The translations under genes were made by a program, and so were the position numbers. A DNA stretch of 64,000 nt from NCBI GenBank assembly GCA_035527845.1, contig DATKZT010000032.1, forward strand, positions 1 to 64,000, in the 5' to 3' direction. Under the pieces are notes generated by a model. It did no database searches and was not told the DNA's origin. It saw only the letters and a program-made list of their open reading frames with translations. Below, piece after piece: positions 43,635-51,660 of the stretch (within the stretch, counting starts at the first letter, position 1; each line of letters starts with the position of its first letter). Source of the DNA: JAUWKC01 sp035527845. GTDB taxonomy: Bacteria; Planctomycetota; Phycisphaerae; Sedimentisphaerales; Anaerobacaceae.

Positions 43635-43854
43635 CGTGTCACCCCGAGCCTTCACTTAGAGCCTATCCGAATTACCCCTGTAAACCAGAGAGTCGTTGTC
43701 ATTCTGAGCGCAGCGAAGAATCTCAAGCCCAAAGATAGGCTCTTTTCCCATTCGCCAGCCAGATGTTTCGCTTCGCTCAACATGACAATTGCATATAGGT
43801 TATCAGGATAGGCTCTTACTCCTGGCTGTGCCTTCCCTTTCCCATCCTGAGCCC
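43635..43854. repeat. 220-bp direct repeat, copy B
   Basis: Second copy of the repeat at 43304, with only a few substitutions; its inverted-repeat core is at 43696-43788. The near identity points to recent duplication. Confidence 0.85.
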
Positions 43855-43902
43855 CCCTCTTTGTCATCCTGAGCCCCCTCTTTGTCATCCTGAGCGCCCC
43901 TC

Positions 43903-44303
43903 TTTGTCATCCTGAGCGTCAGCGAAGGATCTGGCCTGCGGATACCGGTTACTCTATAATTGCATTCATGGGCTCACAACAACAGTTTTACGTTTACATC
44001 ATGACTAACAGATCCGGCACCCTCTATACCGGCTTGACAAATGAACTCAAAAGGAGGGTCTGCCAACACAAGCAGAAATCCGTTGAAGGCTTCAGCAAAA
44101 AGTACAACATTGATCGCCTGCTGTACTTCGAAACCTTCGGCGATATCCGCAGTGCCATTGCCGCCGAGAAGACCATAAAGGGCCGGCTGCGAAAGAAGAA
44201 GATCGCCCTTATCAACCAGACTAGTCCCCACTGGCACGACCTCAGCGCAGACTGGTACGATTGAGATTCTTCGCTTCACTGCGTTCCGCTCAGAATGACA
44301 AAG
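43903..44303. mobile_element. Candidate GIY-YIG mobile unit with terminal inverted repeats
   Basis: A 400-bp unit. The left end (43903-43932) reads TTTGTCATCCTGAGCG...CGAAGGATCT. The right end (44263-44303), read on the minus strand, is TTTGTCATTCTGAGCG...CGAAGAATCT. Between them lies only the GIY-YIG gene. The ends match the core of the adjacent non-coding repeats, which look like gene-less derivatives of the same unit. No target duplication could be defined. Confidence 0.55.
43968..44264 (+). CDS. GIY-YIG nuclease domain protein (UPF0213-like)
   Basis: 98-residue single-domain endonuclease-like protein. YVYIM (residues 8-12) and YTGLT (20-24) form the GIY-YIG pair, R29/R30 follow, and E67 in AIAAEKTIKG is the expected metal-binding Glu. 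The family includes stand-alone nucleases of uncertain role. The gene has no ribosome site; instead TATAAT (43955-43960) lies eight bases before the ATG, so the message may be leaderless. It is bounded by inverted repeats that match the neighbouring repeat cluster. Confidence 0.88.
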   Translation: MGSQQQFYVYIMTNRSGTLYTGLTNELKRRVCQHKQKSVEGFSKKYNIDRLLYFETFGDIRSAIAAEKTIKGRLRKKKIALINQTSPHWHDLSADWYD

Positions 44304-44331
44304 CTCGCCGTTGCGGTCAGAAGGCCGGACG

Positions 44332-44367
44332 AAAAAAAACGAGGACGCCACAAAAGTGACGTCCTCG
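44332..44367 (-). terminator. Terminator of the large secreted protein gene
   Basis: Minus-strand 8-bp perfect stem CGAGGACG/CGTCCTCG, 12-base loop, eight T residues, 77 bases after the stop at 44444. Confidence 0.9.
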
Positions 44368-44443
44368 CTCAACATTCACTGAACTTACTGCGGCCAATTA
44401 CATTGGCCGCGTGCTGTGTCCATGAACTCAAGCAGCAAGATTA

Positions 44444-46432
44444 TCAGTCGCAGGCCTCTGGACACCCACCCCCGTTACAGTCGGGGGTACTCTCGTTACA
44501 GTCGTTGTCTATGCCGTCATAGCAGACTTCGCGGCACTGGACTATCGTCCGGCACTCATCGAAGCCTTCGTTGATAGCCGTCACGGCATCGTAGATGTCT
44601 GAGACGCTCACACTGCTGCTGCAGTCCAGCACCTCGTTTGCCAGCGCCAGCAGGTCTGCCACCGTAATGACGCCTTCCAGCTCGGGCATGTAGCCGCACT
44701 GGACATCGTCTTCGTCATCGCCCTCTGTGCAGAATATGCCTTCGATGGCCGCCAGGGGCAGGTCGGCAAGGTCAGGATCGACCCACAGGTTCAGCGTCAG
44801 AGCAATCACCTGGCCCATCAGCACGTTGTTATACCGGGAGCCCTTCTTGTTCTCTTTCTTCAACAGCTTCTTCAGGGCGTTCGGGATACCCGATGTACAA
44901 TCATCATCAACGTTTTCAAGACCGGCCAGGCAGCTCGGCTTGCCGCCAGCGGGCATCCTCTCAAGGACACAGTTAGCGTCGTAGAGGGTCACAGAATTGG
45001 TGCTCCCGCCAATCTTCAGGCTATCCTCTTCTTCGAAGTACCTAACCAGAAGCTGCAGCGTTGTTTCGCCCATGAACTTGCCGCCGGCATTGCCCCAGAA
45101 GCCCTGCGTGAAGCTGCAGAACATATCTCCCGGAGGCGTTCCGCACGTAACAAAAAGCGGACAACTGGTCATGCAGCCTTCAGCGTCGATGACTTCGAGC
45201 GTGAAGGTAGTGCCCGTCCCCGCAGGCCCGGCATCGTACGTAATCGTGTCGGTGTCGGCGCCCGCGGTTATAGGCCAATTCACATCATCCGACGAGGTCC
45301 AGCTGTACGTGAATGGCCCCGTTCCACCAGTGACATTCGCGCTGAGCGTATTGTCGTTGGAGTCGCACTCCGGCGGAGAAGCCGGCGCATTAATGTCACA
45401 GCTCGGGGTCGGATTAACCGTCAGATCGGCGCAGTTCGTGTCTTCACAGCCGCTCGAATCGGTCACCGTCACGCAGTACCGATTAGGCTCATCTACCGTG
45501 ATGCACTCGGTCGTCTCGCCCGTGCTCCAGAGGTACGTATACGGACCACCGTTAGCGACTACCGCACAGAACTCCACCGAGTTACCCTCGCAGATTGCCG
45601 CACTCTCGGGATCAACGCTCACGACCGGCGGCGGATTCTCGATGATCGTAAGTACATCATTCGCCTCGACAACAGTGCCCAGAAAAACGTCTGTTCCGTT
45701 TACGTCCACCCTGTTCGTGGTTTCGTCTGAAATCGAGGTCGTGCAGGTATAGGTCCAGGTCTCACTTTGCCCCAGTATGCCGTCGCTCCCGTCGTCGCCG
45801 GTAGGCCCGGTTATTCCGCTGCACGTGTCGTCTTCTATGTTGATGTTCTCGAGATCCACGTTGCCGCAGTTCGTCACCGTGTAAGTGTAGTCGATATCCG
45901 TCGCAGTAGCCTCACAAATAGCGTTCGGCTCCGCTTCCTTGACGACGTCGATACAGGGGTGAATAACCAGATTCGGAAGCGGCTTTTCGTCCTCGAAGTT
46001 CTGCGGCACTGCAGACTGGACCGTTCCCCGGAGGCAATAGTAGGCAAAAAGCTCGCCTTGGGGATTCTCGTCTGCATGATTCACCACATACTGCAGCGCG
46101 GCATTATCACCGCTGTCTATTACCGTGGGACCCGCTCCGGCCGTCAACGTTAAGCCCGATATCACCAGAGTGCCGCCGCCCGAACCACAGATGTCCGATG
46201 GACTAACACCACCGTCATCCGGCCTATAAAACACGACGTTCACATCAGTCATGTTGCAGGCGCCCGCAGGTACCTCCAGCGTAATTACATACTCTATCGT
46301 ATCACCGTCCAGCCATACGCTACTGGGGCCAAAAGACTGGTTAAGCGATAAACTGCATGCGCCTTGTCCCTGTCCCGCAATACCCAGCACCATTACCATC
46401 ATACCTAAAAACAACCATTTCAAATTCTTCAT
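44444..46432 (-). CDS. Large secreted Ig/PKD-like repeat protein
   Basis: 662-residue exported protein with a signal peptide (residues 1-24, ending GQGQG). DUF11-like segments (YTYTVTNCGNVDLENINIEDD), Cys-bearing Ig/PKD-like modules (GPYTYLWSTGETTECITV, TGPFTYSWTSSDDVNW) and a domain starting CSFTQGFWGNAGGKF follow. The end is Cys/Asp-rich (VCYDGIDNDCNESTPDCNGG), similar to MopE-type repeats. It has many cysteines for an extracellular bacterial protein. TAAGGAG precedes the ATG. It has its own terminator. Probably a surface or matrix protein; no catalytic motif is visible. Confidence 0.8.
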   Translation of the reverse strand: MKNLKWLFLGMMVMVLGIAGQGQGACSLSLNQSFGPSSVWLDGDTIEYVITLEVPAGACNMTDVNVVFYRPDDGGVSPSDICGSGGGTLVISGLTLTAGAGPTVIDSGDNAALQYVVNHADENPQGELFAYYCLRGTVQSAVPQNFEDEKPLPNLVIHPCIDVVKEAEPNAICEATATDIDYTYTVTNCGNVDLENINIEDDTCSGITGPTGDDGSDGILGQSETWTYTCTTSISDETTNRVDVNGTDVFLGTVVEANDVLTIIENPPPVVSVDPESAAICEGNSVEFCAVVANGGPYTYLWSTGETTECITVDEPNRYCVTVTDSSGCEDTNCADLTVNPTPSCDINAPASPPECDSNDNTLSANVTGGTGPFTYSWTSSDDVNWPITAGADTDTITYDAGPAGTGTTFTLEVIDAEGCMTSCPLFVTCGTPPGDMFCSFTQGFWGNAGGKFMGETTLQLLVRYFEEEDSLKIGGSTNSVTLYDANCVLERMPAGGKPSCLAGLENVDDDCTSGIPNALKKLLKKENKKGSRYNNVLMGQVIALTLNLWVDPDLADLPLAAIEGIFCTEGDDEDDVQCGYMPELEGVITVADLLALANEVLDCSSSVSVSDIYDAVTAINEGFDECRTIVQCREVCYDGIDNDCNESTPDCNGGGCPEACD

Positions 46433-47180
46433 AATTTTTTTCTCCTTATTTTACAAAAACCTTTTGACATTTTCCCGCTGCGAAACGACCGCAGCTAAAA
46501 AGAAACACTCAGTTGCCGACTTCCCTGTCAGAAGAATCGACTCCTTCTGATTATCCCTTGTATTGCTCCACAGGCACCTCCAATCCCCTGGCCTCTATTC
46601 GCCCCCCAGGAGCGCGGCTCTTTCGCTGACTGTACGCCGGCTGCCAGGACTAAAAAGAGTTAGTAAAAACCTTAAACGTGGTATCTGCAATAACTGCATA
46701 AACGCAGATTGAACTGCAAACGAGAAGTAATCGCAAGCCCGCACGAGCTTCTCTCCGCTTCTCATTTCTCCACGTCTCCTTTCAACAACTGCTACGTCTC
46801 ATAACAAGTTACGATTATAACTCGAACTCAGCACATCATACAACTGTTGCCTGTCATGAACGACCTTCATTGTTACGCAACTTGCCGAGTCGGTCAGATA
46901 CCAATGTTATCCCCACTATGAACACCTAATTTTGCCTACTTTGCTCGCGTCTGTCAACACTATTTTGCCTAAATTTACAATTTTTTAGCATTTTCTCGTC
47001 CCCTCATTTAGAGCCAAACCCATGCTAACAGCGCATATCTCCTTTTCTAAAAGACACTTACGACAATGACCGCCCATAAAGACACCCTGCTCCTGCTCAT
47101 CAATTACATTACCTTCTGCAAATAACCACAGTCGGGCAATGCCCACAAGTCTTACTCAGGCTCCCACAGTATATTACCGT
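46433..47180. other. Gene-free 0.75 kb with possible operator repeats
   Basis: Upstream of the large secreted protein. AT-richer than its surroundings. It contains a direct repeat ATTTTGCCTA (46929-46938 and 46962-46971), 33 bp apart. On the minus strand a TTGACA (46957-46952), 17-bp spacer and CAAAAT (46934-46929) lie across it, a possible promoter with a leader of about 490 bases. I see nothing else. Confidence 0.4.
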
Positions 47181-47858
47181 TCAGTTGCGACTCCACTGGC
47201 CCATGCGCCTCCAGGATGGGCGGTCCTGCGTCTCCCACTCCGCCAGACAGCGCAAGACAAGCCCTTCTATGTGTTGTCTCGATTCCAAATCCAGTGCCTC
47301 TCCGAGCTTACCCACCCGCTCGGGCATAGCCTCGGTCAATGGCGCAGAGTCATCTCCGCCGGCGCCGCTCAAATCTTCCGCCAGTTCCCTTTCCGCCCGG
47401 TCTATGGCCAACATTATCTCTGCAATCGACTTGCGATAGACCCTAGATATCATCTTCGTACTCATCCTCTCGATGTGACGAAGTACGAGCACCTGTCGCA
47501 AGAGCGCATCAAGCCCATTCATACGGCTGGCGAGTGTCTGCATATCATCGTCGGCCAGGAGCATCTCGCAGGCGAAGGCGCCTTCCGCCTGCTCGGCGAC
47601 GGCCCCCCCCTTCACCAGGTCCTGAGCGATTACATCCACCATGCAGTCAATCAGCCACCCCAACTGGCTGCCGTGCGCCAATTCCCCCGTCAGGGCGCAT
47701 GCGGTGATAAGGGTATAGGAGGCTATTCTTTGCGCTTCTGTCTTGCTGTTGGTATACCGGCAGCACCTCAGCAGCACATATCGCTGGTAGCGCTTGACTA
47801 TGCGCCCGTATACCACCCGTTTAAGTCCCTCGGCGGCAAACGTGACATTCGTTCTCAT
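47181..47858 (-). CDS. Divergent sigma70-family (ECF-like) protein
   Basis: 225-residue protein resembling an ECF sigma factor. Region 2-like sequence (YGRIVKRYQRYVLLRCCRYTNSKTEAQRIASYTLIT) lies near residues 18-55. A region 4-like helix-turn-helix (LLRQVLVLRHIERMSTKMISRVYRKSIAEIMLAIDRAEREL) lies near 130-175. The linker is longer than usual, and a C-terminal extension of about 50 residues follows. The ATG at 47858 follows AGAGG; an upstream start adds a basic leader. The divergence of region 2 leaves its DNA recognition uncertain. No anti-sigma gene is adjacent, and the large secreted gene downstream is a possible target. Confidence 0.65.
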   Translation of the reverse strand: MRTNVTFAAEGLKRVVYGRIVKRYQRYVLLRCCRYTNSKTEAQRIASYTLITACALTGELAHGSQLGWLIDCMVDVIAQDLVKGGAVAEQAEGAFACEMLLADDDMQTLASRMNGLDALLRQVLVLRHIERMSTKMISRVYRKSIAEIMLAIDRAERELAEDLSGAGGDDSAPLTEAMPERVGKLGEALDLESRQHIEGLVLRCLAEWETQDRPSWRRMGQWSRN

Positions 47859-48128
47859 TGATGCCTCTTGTACTTCTCTGCGACCCTCGCAACCATGGTC
47901 GCATCGTTTTGAGAAAGTTCTTGCCTTTCTGCTCACAGCTTCTTATTTCTCAATGGTACCATCCTGCAATAATAACCGAATGCTCGGCCCTGAAAATCAG
48001 GGCAGCACCTGTTTCTCTCATCCGTAAAAAGCCCCTGGCTGGCATAGGGAAATCCCTTATGCCGCCCCCACAGGACCGATTGACATCGGCGAGGGGGCTT
48101 CCCGGGCCAATATTTTTCCACAATTCTC

Positions 48129-48157
48129 TTGCCTGACAGACGGTTCATCTGTATCAT
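48129..48157 (+). promoter_or_regulatory. Possible promoter of the 48223 gene
   Basis: -35 TTGCCT (48129-48134), 17-bp spacer, -10 TATCAT (48152-48157), about 60 bases before the start codon. Confidence 0.4.
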
Positions 48158-48222
48158 AAGGTTTGGTGGATAACTCGTAAGAAACAGTTACTTCAGGCAT
48201 TGATTTCTGGAGGTATGCGAGT

Positions 48223-50688
48223 ATGTTCAAGTCAAGAACCGCACAAAATGTTGTTGCCGCAGCGATTCTGGTATTGTTTTCTGCTGCCCAATCACGCGCA
48301 CAGGAGCCGGACATCCTTAGCGGTCGCGATTTGCTCAGAGCTGTTCGAGACAGCAACGGTCTCGGGCTTAAACCGGCGTATGAAACCCGTCTGAACGAGC
48401 CGATGACCCTGAGCGAGCCGGCTGCCGACGAGCAGCCGGACAAACCGGCCGCGCCCAAAATCGCTCCCCGCCCTGCTCCGGCGTCAACAGTCAGCGAGCT
48501 GCTTCGGATGATTCCGTCGGAAAGTCTGTTCTGCGTCAGAGTGAATAATCTCGACTTCACGCTGAGCCAGATTGACCAGTTCCTCGCCGGCGTCTCGCCC
48601 ATGCCCATGGGGACTTCGGTGCTGGTCCGGACACAACTGGCCGGGGTGCTGGGCAGCCCGGAAATAAAGGGCGTCAACATGAGCGGCAGCTTCGCCTTCT
48701 TCGGACCGCTTCTCGGAACCGACCTGAGCGACTTGGACAACATCGCACTGCTTGTCCCCGTTACCGACTACGAACAGTTCGTCAGCGGCAACCCCAATGT
48801 CAGCGAGCCCGACGAGAGAGGCATCTCGAAGATAACGAGCGAGGGGATGCATCCCTTGTTGGTTACCCAGGCAAAGACCTATGCACTCGTCACCCCACAG
48901 GGAAACGACGACGAGCTGCTGATGATGGCTAAGGCGATTTTGTCCGATTCGATGTCTTCGCTGTCGGATGCGCTCGAACCGGCCGAGGCCGAGCGCGCCG
49001 GGACCGAGTCCATCTGGGCATACGGCAATGTGCAGGAGGCATCAAAGACCTTCGGCCCACAGTTTTTCGGCTTCATCGAACAGGCAAAACAAGCACCACA
49101 GAGCATGGAAGCCAATCGGCAGGCATGCATCAAACAGCTTGAAGAGACGAAGAACACTCTGGACCCCAACGACCCTGCGCAAAAAGCCCAGATTGAGCAG
49201 CTCGAGCAGCAACTACAAATGCTCAAGACCAGAAAGACGGACCCAAAGACCGCAGAGACACTCAGTATGATCATGGATATGTACGCCGCGTTATTTGAGA
49301 CGCTGATGAATGAGACAAAGTCCGTCAGCCTGATGCTTACTCCCAAACCCGATGTCCTTTATATGACGGTGGGCGTCTCGGCAATGCCGGGAACCTGTAT
49401 CGCGGACTTATTCACCACCGACGTGTCGCCAAGAGAGCAGAACAAATTCCTGCCGTACCTCGAAGATGGGGCGGTCATGAATTTTGCCACGAGCAAATTC
49501 TCCGGCAAGCTCAACGCAAAGGGCATGGAGTTCTTTGTCCCGAAGCTCTCTGAAACCCTCGGCGTCGACAAAGAAAAATTCGCGAGCCTAGCCTCAGACG
49601 TCGCAAGCGTCTTTAGCGGCAGCGACGCAATGTCCTTTTCCGTTGACCCGACCAGTAAGCCGTCATTTGTCGGAAGATACGTTATGGAAATCAGCGACAA
49701 GGCAAAACTGAATAAGGTCATTGAAGAGGGGATAGAGCTGTTCAATACCGGAGGAATTGCCAGGTTCTACGAAGGCCTCGGTATGAAAACGAGCATCACG
49801 CTCAAGCGCCGCGTCGGTGAATACAATGGAGTAACCATAGACGCCGCTGAGTTCGCATTCCAGCCGACCGACCCCAATTCTCCCCAGGGACAAATGATGG
49901 CCGCGATGTACGGCGGCGGAATCAACTACAGGTGGGCCACAATCGATGGACTCTGCCTGTTGACCCTTGGAGGTGATGCAGATGCGTCACTGCGCAAACT
50001 GATCGACCTGGTCAAGGCCGGCGGCCCGAAGGAATTAGCGAGCGAAACAAAAGCCGCACTGGCCCTGCTGCCGGACGCAGGCAAAGCCGATTTTGTGGGG
50101 ACATTTAACGTCCTGCGGTACTTCAAAATATTTGCCGGCATGATGGGCGCCATGATGCCTGTGCCGATGCCCCAGATGGACCTGCCGACCAGCAGCAACG
50201 TTGTTATCGCCGGTCACGTTGGCGGCGGCGCGATGACAACGAAAATCGCTCTGCCCAAACAGCACCTGACCGAAATCATGACCGCCGTACAGATGATGAT
50301 GCAGCAGAAAATGAAGATGCAGCAGGAACGAATAACGGGGCAGGAAGTGCCGCCGCAGACAGATAGAGCCCGCGTTATCGTCACAAAACTCAGCCTAAAG
50401 ACTCTTCACGCAGCGGTCACTCAGTTCTATTTGGATACCGGTCGATATCCTGCGCGGGAAGAAGGGCTCCATGCGTTGGTCAATCCACCCAGCAATGTCC
50501 AGCACTACGAGCCGGGCGGATATCTGGAGACTACCGAAGTCCCCACAGATGCTTGGGGTAATAAGTTCTATTACGAGCTCTCTCCGGAAGACGGGAAGGC
50601 CTGCAGAGTTGTGAGTTTTGGCGCCGACGGCAAGGCCGGCGGTGAGGGCTACGCCGCAGACCTCTACAGTACCGATGTGGCTCAATAA
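48223..50688 (+). CDS. Exported protein with C-terminal GspG-like domain
   Basis: 821 residues. Signal peptide (about 1-26, ending AQSRA), Pro-rich linker, then a long domain (about 85-700) resembling DUF3352-type exported proteins, with a coiled coil near 300-345 (EANRQACIKQLEETK onward). The last 97 residues (about 725-821) match the globular part of a major pseudopilin: FYLDTGRYPAREEGLHALV, PTDAWGNKFYYE, and a closing SFGADGKAGGEGYAADL like the GspG calcium site. The pseudopilin N-terminal helix is absent, so it cannot be assembled as a pilin. Ribosome site TGGAGG. Single gene. It may interact with the secretion pseudopilus (inference). Confidence 0.75.
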   Translation: MFKSRTAQNVVAAAILVLFSAAQSRAQEPDILSGRDLLRAVRDSNGLGLKPAYETRLNEPMTLSEPAADEQPDKPAAPKIAPRPAPASTVSELLRMIPSESLFCVRVNNLDFTLSQIDQFLAGVSPMPMGTSVLVRTQLAGVLGSPEIKGVNMSGSFAFFGPLLGTDLSDLDNIALLVPVTDYEQFVSGNPNVSEPDERGISKITSEGMHPLLVTQAKTYALVTPQGNDDELLMMAKAILSDSMSSLSDALEPAEAERAGTESIWAYGNVQEASKTFGPQFFGFIEQAKQAPQSMEANRQACIKQLEETKNTLDPNDPAQKAQIEQLEQQLQMLKTRKTDPKTAETLSMIMDMYAALFETLMNETKSVSLMLTPKPDVLYMTVGVSAMPGTCIADLFTTDVSPREQNKFLPYLEDGAVMNFATSKFSGKLNAKGMEFFVPKLSETLGVDKEKFASLASDVASVFSGSDAMSFSVDPTSKPSFVGRYVMEISDKAKLNKVIEEGIELFNTGGIARFYEGLGMKTSITLKRRVGEYNGVTIDAAEFAFQPTDPNSPQGQMMAAMYGGGINYRWATIDGLCLLTLGGDADASLRKLIDLVKAGGPKELASETKAALALLPDAGKADFVGTFNVLRYFKIFAGMMGAMMPVPMPQMDLPTSSNVVIAGHVGGGAMTTKIALPKQHLTEIMTAVQMMMQQKMKMQQERITGQEVPPQTDRARVIVTKLSLKTLHAAVTQFYLDTGRYPAREEGLHALVNPPSNVQHYEPGGYLETTEVPTDAWGNKFYYELSPEDGKACRVVSFGADGKAGGEGYAADLYSTDVAQ

Positions 50689-50829
50689 CAAAGACCGCTA
50701 AACACGGTCGAAACAGCAGCCTCAACCAGGTCGGCTGGCGCAATCTCAAATGCCAAATTGGCAGCCCCTGCGTTCGACAAGCAGCTACAAGACCCTCCTA
50801 AACACACGACTTTCCGGTCTTTTGCGGCC

Positions 50830-50845
50830 TGGCACGCATCTTGCG
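50830..50845 (+). promoter_or_regulatory. Sigma54-type promoter of hsp20
   Basis: TGGCAC-N5-TTGC, a full match to the -24/-12 consensus, with transcription expected near 50856, 70 bases before the Hsp20 start. E. coli ibpB is a known small heat-shock gene with a sigma54 promoter, so the arrangement has precedent. Confidence 0.82.
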
Positions 50846-50925
50846 CTCTAATAAAGTGAGGTTGTGAAAAAGAAAGGTAGTTTTGGAAAAGCTAAAGAAT
50901 GTCTGTGTAAAAGGAGGTGATAACT

Positions 50926-51363
50926 ATGGCACTGTTACCAGTTCACAAGAGACCAGGCAGCGATTTGGCAATGCTTCACCGCGATATGGACGACCTGTTC
51001 AACGCCTTCTTCGGCGGCTGGCCGACATACGAGCACAAGCTTTGGCCGGCTATCGATGTCGCCGAAGACGACAATGCCATCGTGGTAAAGGCAGAGGTCC
51101 CCGGCTGCAAGCCGGACGACATCGATGTTTCCGTCCACGGAAACACCCTGACCATCAGTGGCGAGAAAAAGCACGAGCAGGAAAAGAAAGAAAAAGGCTA
51201 CTACCACGTTGAAAGATCTTACGGCAGCTTCCGACGTGACCTCAATCTGCCCAACGATGTCGACCCGGCAAAGATCGAGGCAACGTGCAAGGATGGCGTG
51301 CTTTCGGTCACGCTGCCGAAAGCCGAACGAGCCAAGCCGACAAAGATCAAAATCAAAGAATAA
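50926..51363 (+). CDS. Small heat shock protein Hsp20
   Basis: 145-residue alpha-crystallin family holdase that binds unfolding proteins. The crystallin domain runs from about residue 40 (WPAIDVAEDDNAIVVKAEVPG) through SYGSFRRDLNLPNDVD to GVLSVTLPK, with a C-terminal tail (TKIKIKE) in the place of the usual IxI motif. The ribosome site AAGGAGGTGAT is a complete complement to the 16S 3-prime end, five bases before the ATG, indicating very strong translation. Driven by a sigma54-type promoter. Single gene. Confidence 0.95.
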   Translation: MALLPVHKRPGSDLAMLHRDMDDLFNAFFGGWPTYEHKLWPAIDVAEDDNAIVVKAEVPGCKPDDIDVSVHGNTLTISGEKKHEQEKKEKGYYHVERSYGSFRRDLNLPNDVDPAKIEATCKDGVLSVTLPKAERAKPTKIKIKE

Positions 51364-51660
51364 TTCCCATCGCTGCCGCGACTGACAAGATTTGAATAGT
51401 TTGCTTATGCGGTTTGCCAAAGGTGCCGCGCGGTTGCAGCCGACCGTGCGGCACATTCCGTTTGCAGTTACACGCCGCCCGCCGCCGCATCAAACCTCCG
51501 TCCAATAAGCGCACTCTTCCGGCTGCCCCACACAGGCGAAACCAGGGCCGCCCTGACCTTTTTGGTTGTCTCAGGCCGCCCCTTTTGCTATATTCCCTGC
51601 AAAGTTGAGCAATGTTTTGAAAAATGATTCCACAAAATCTTGGGAACGAGGACTCTGAAA

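Noticed and set aside
43354..43888. Open frames on the minus strand with SEAKHLAGEWEKSL and RFFAALRMT
   Set aside because: They are translations of the intergenic repeat, a well-known annotation artefact.
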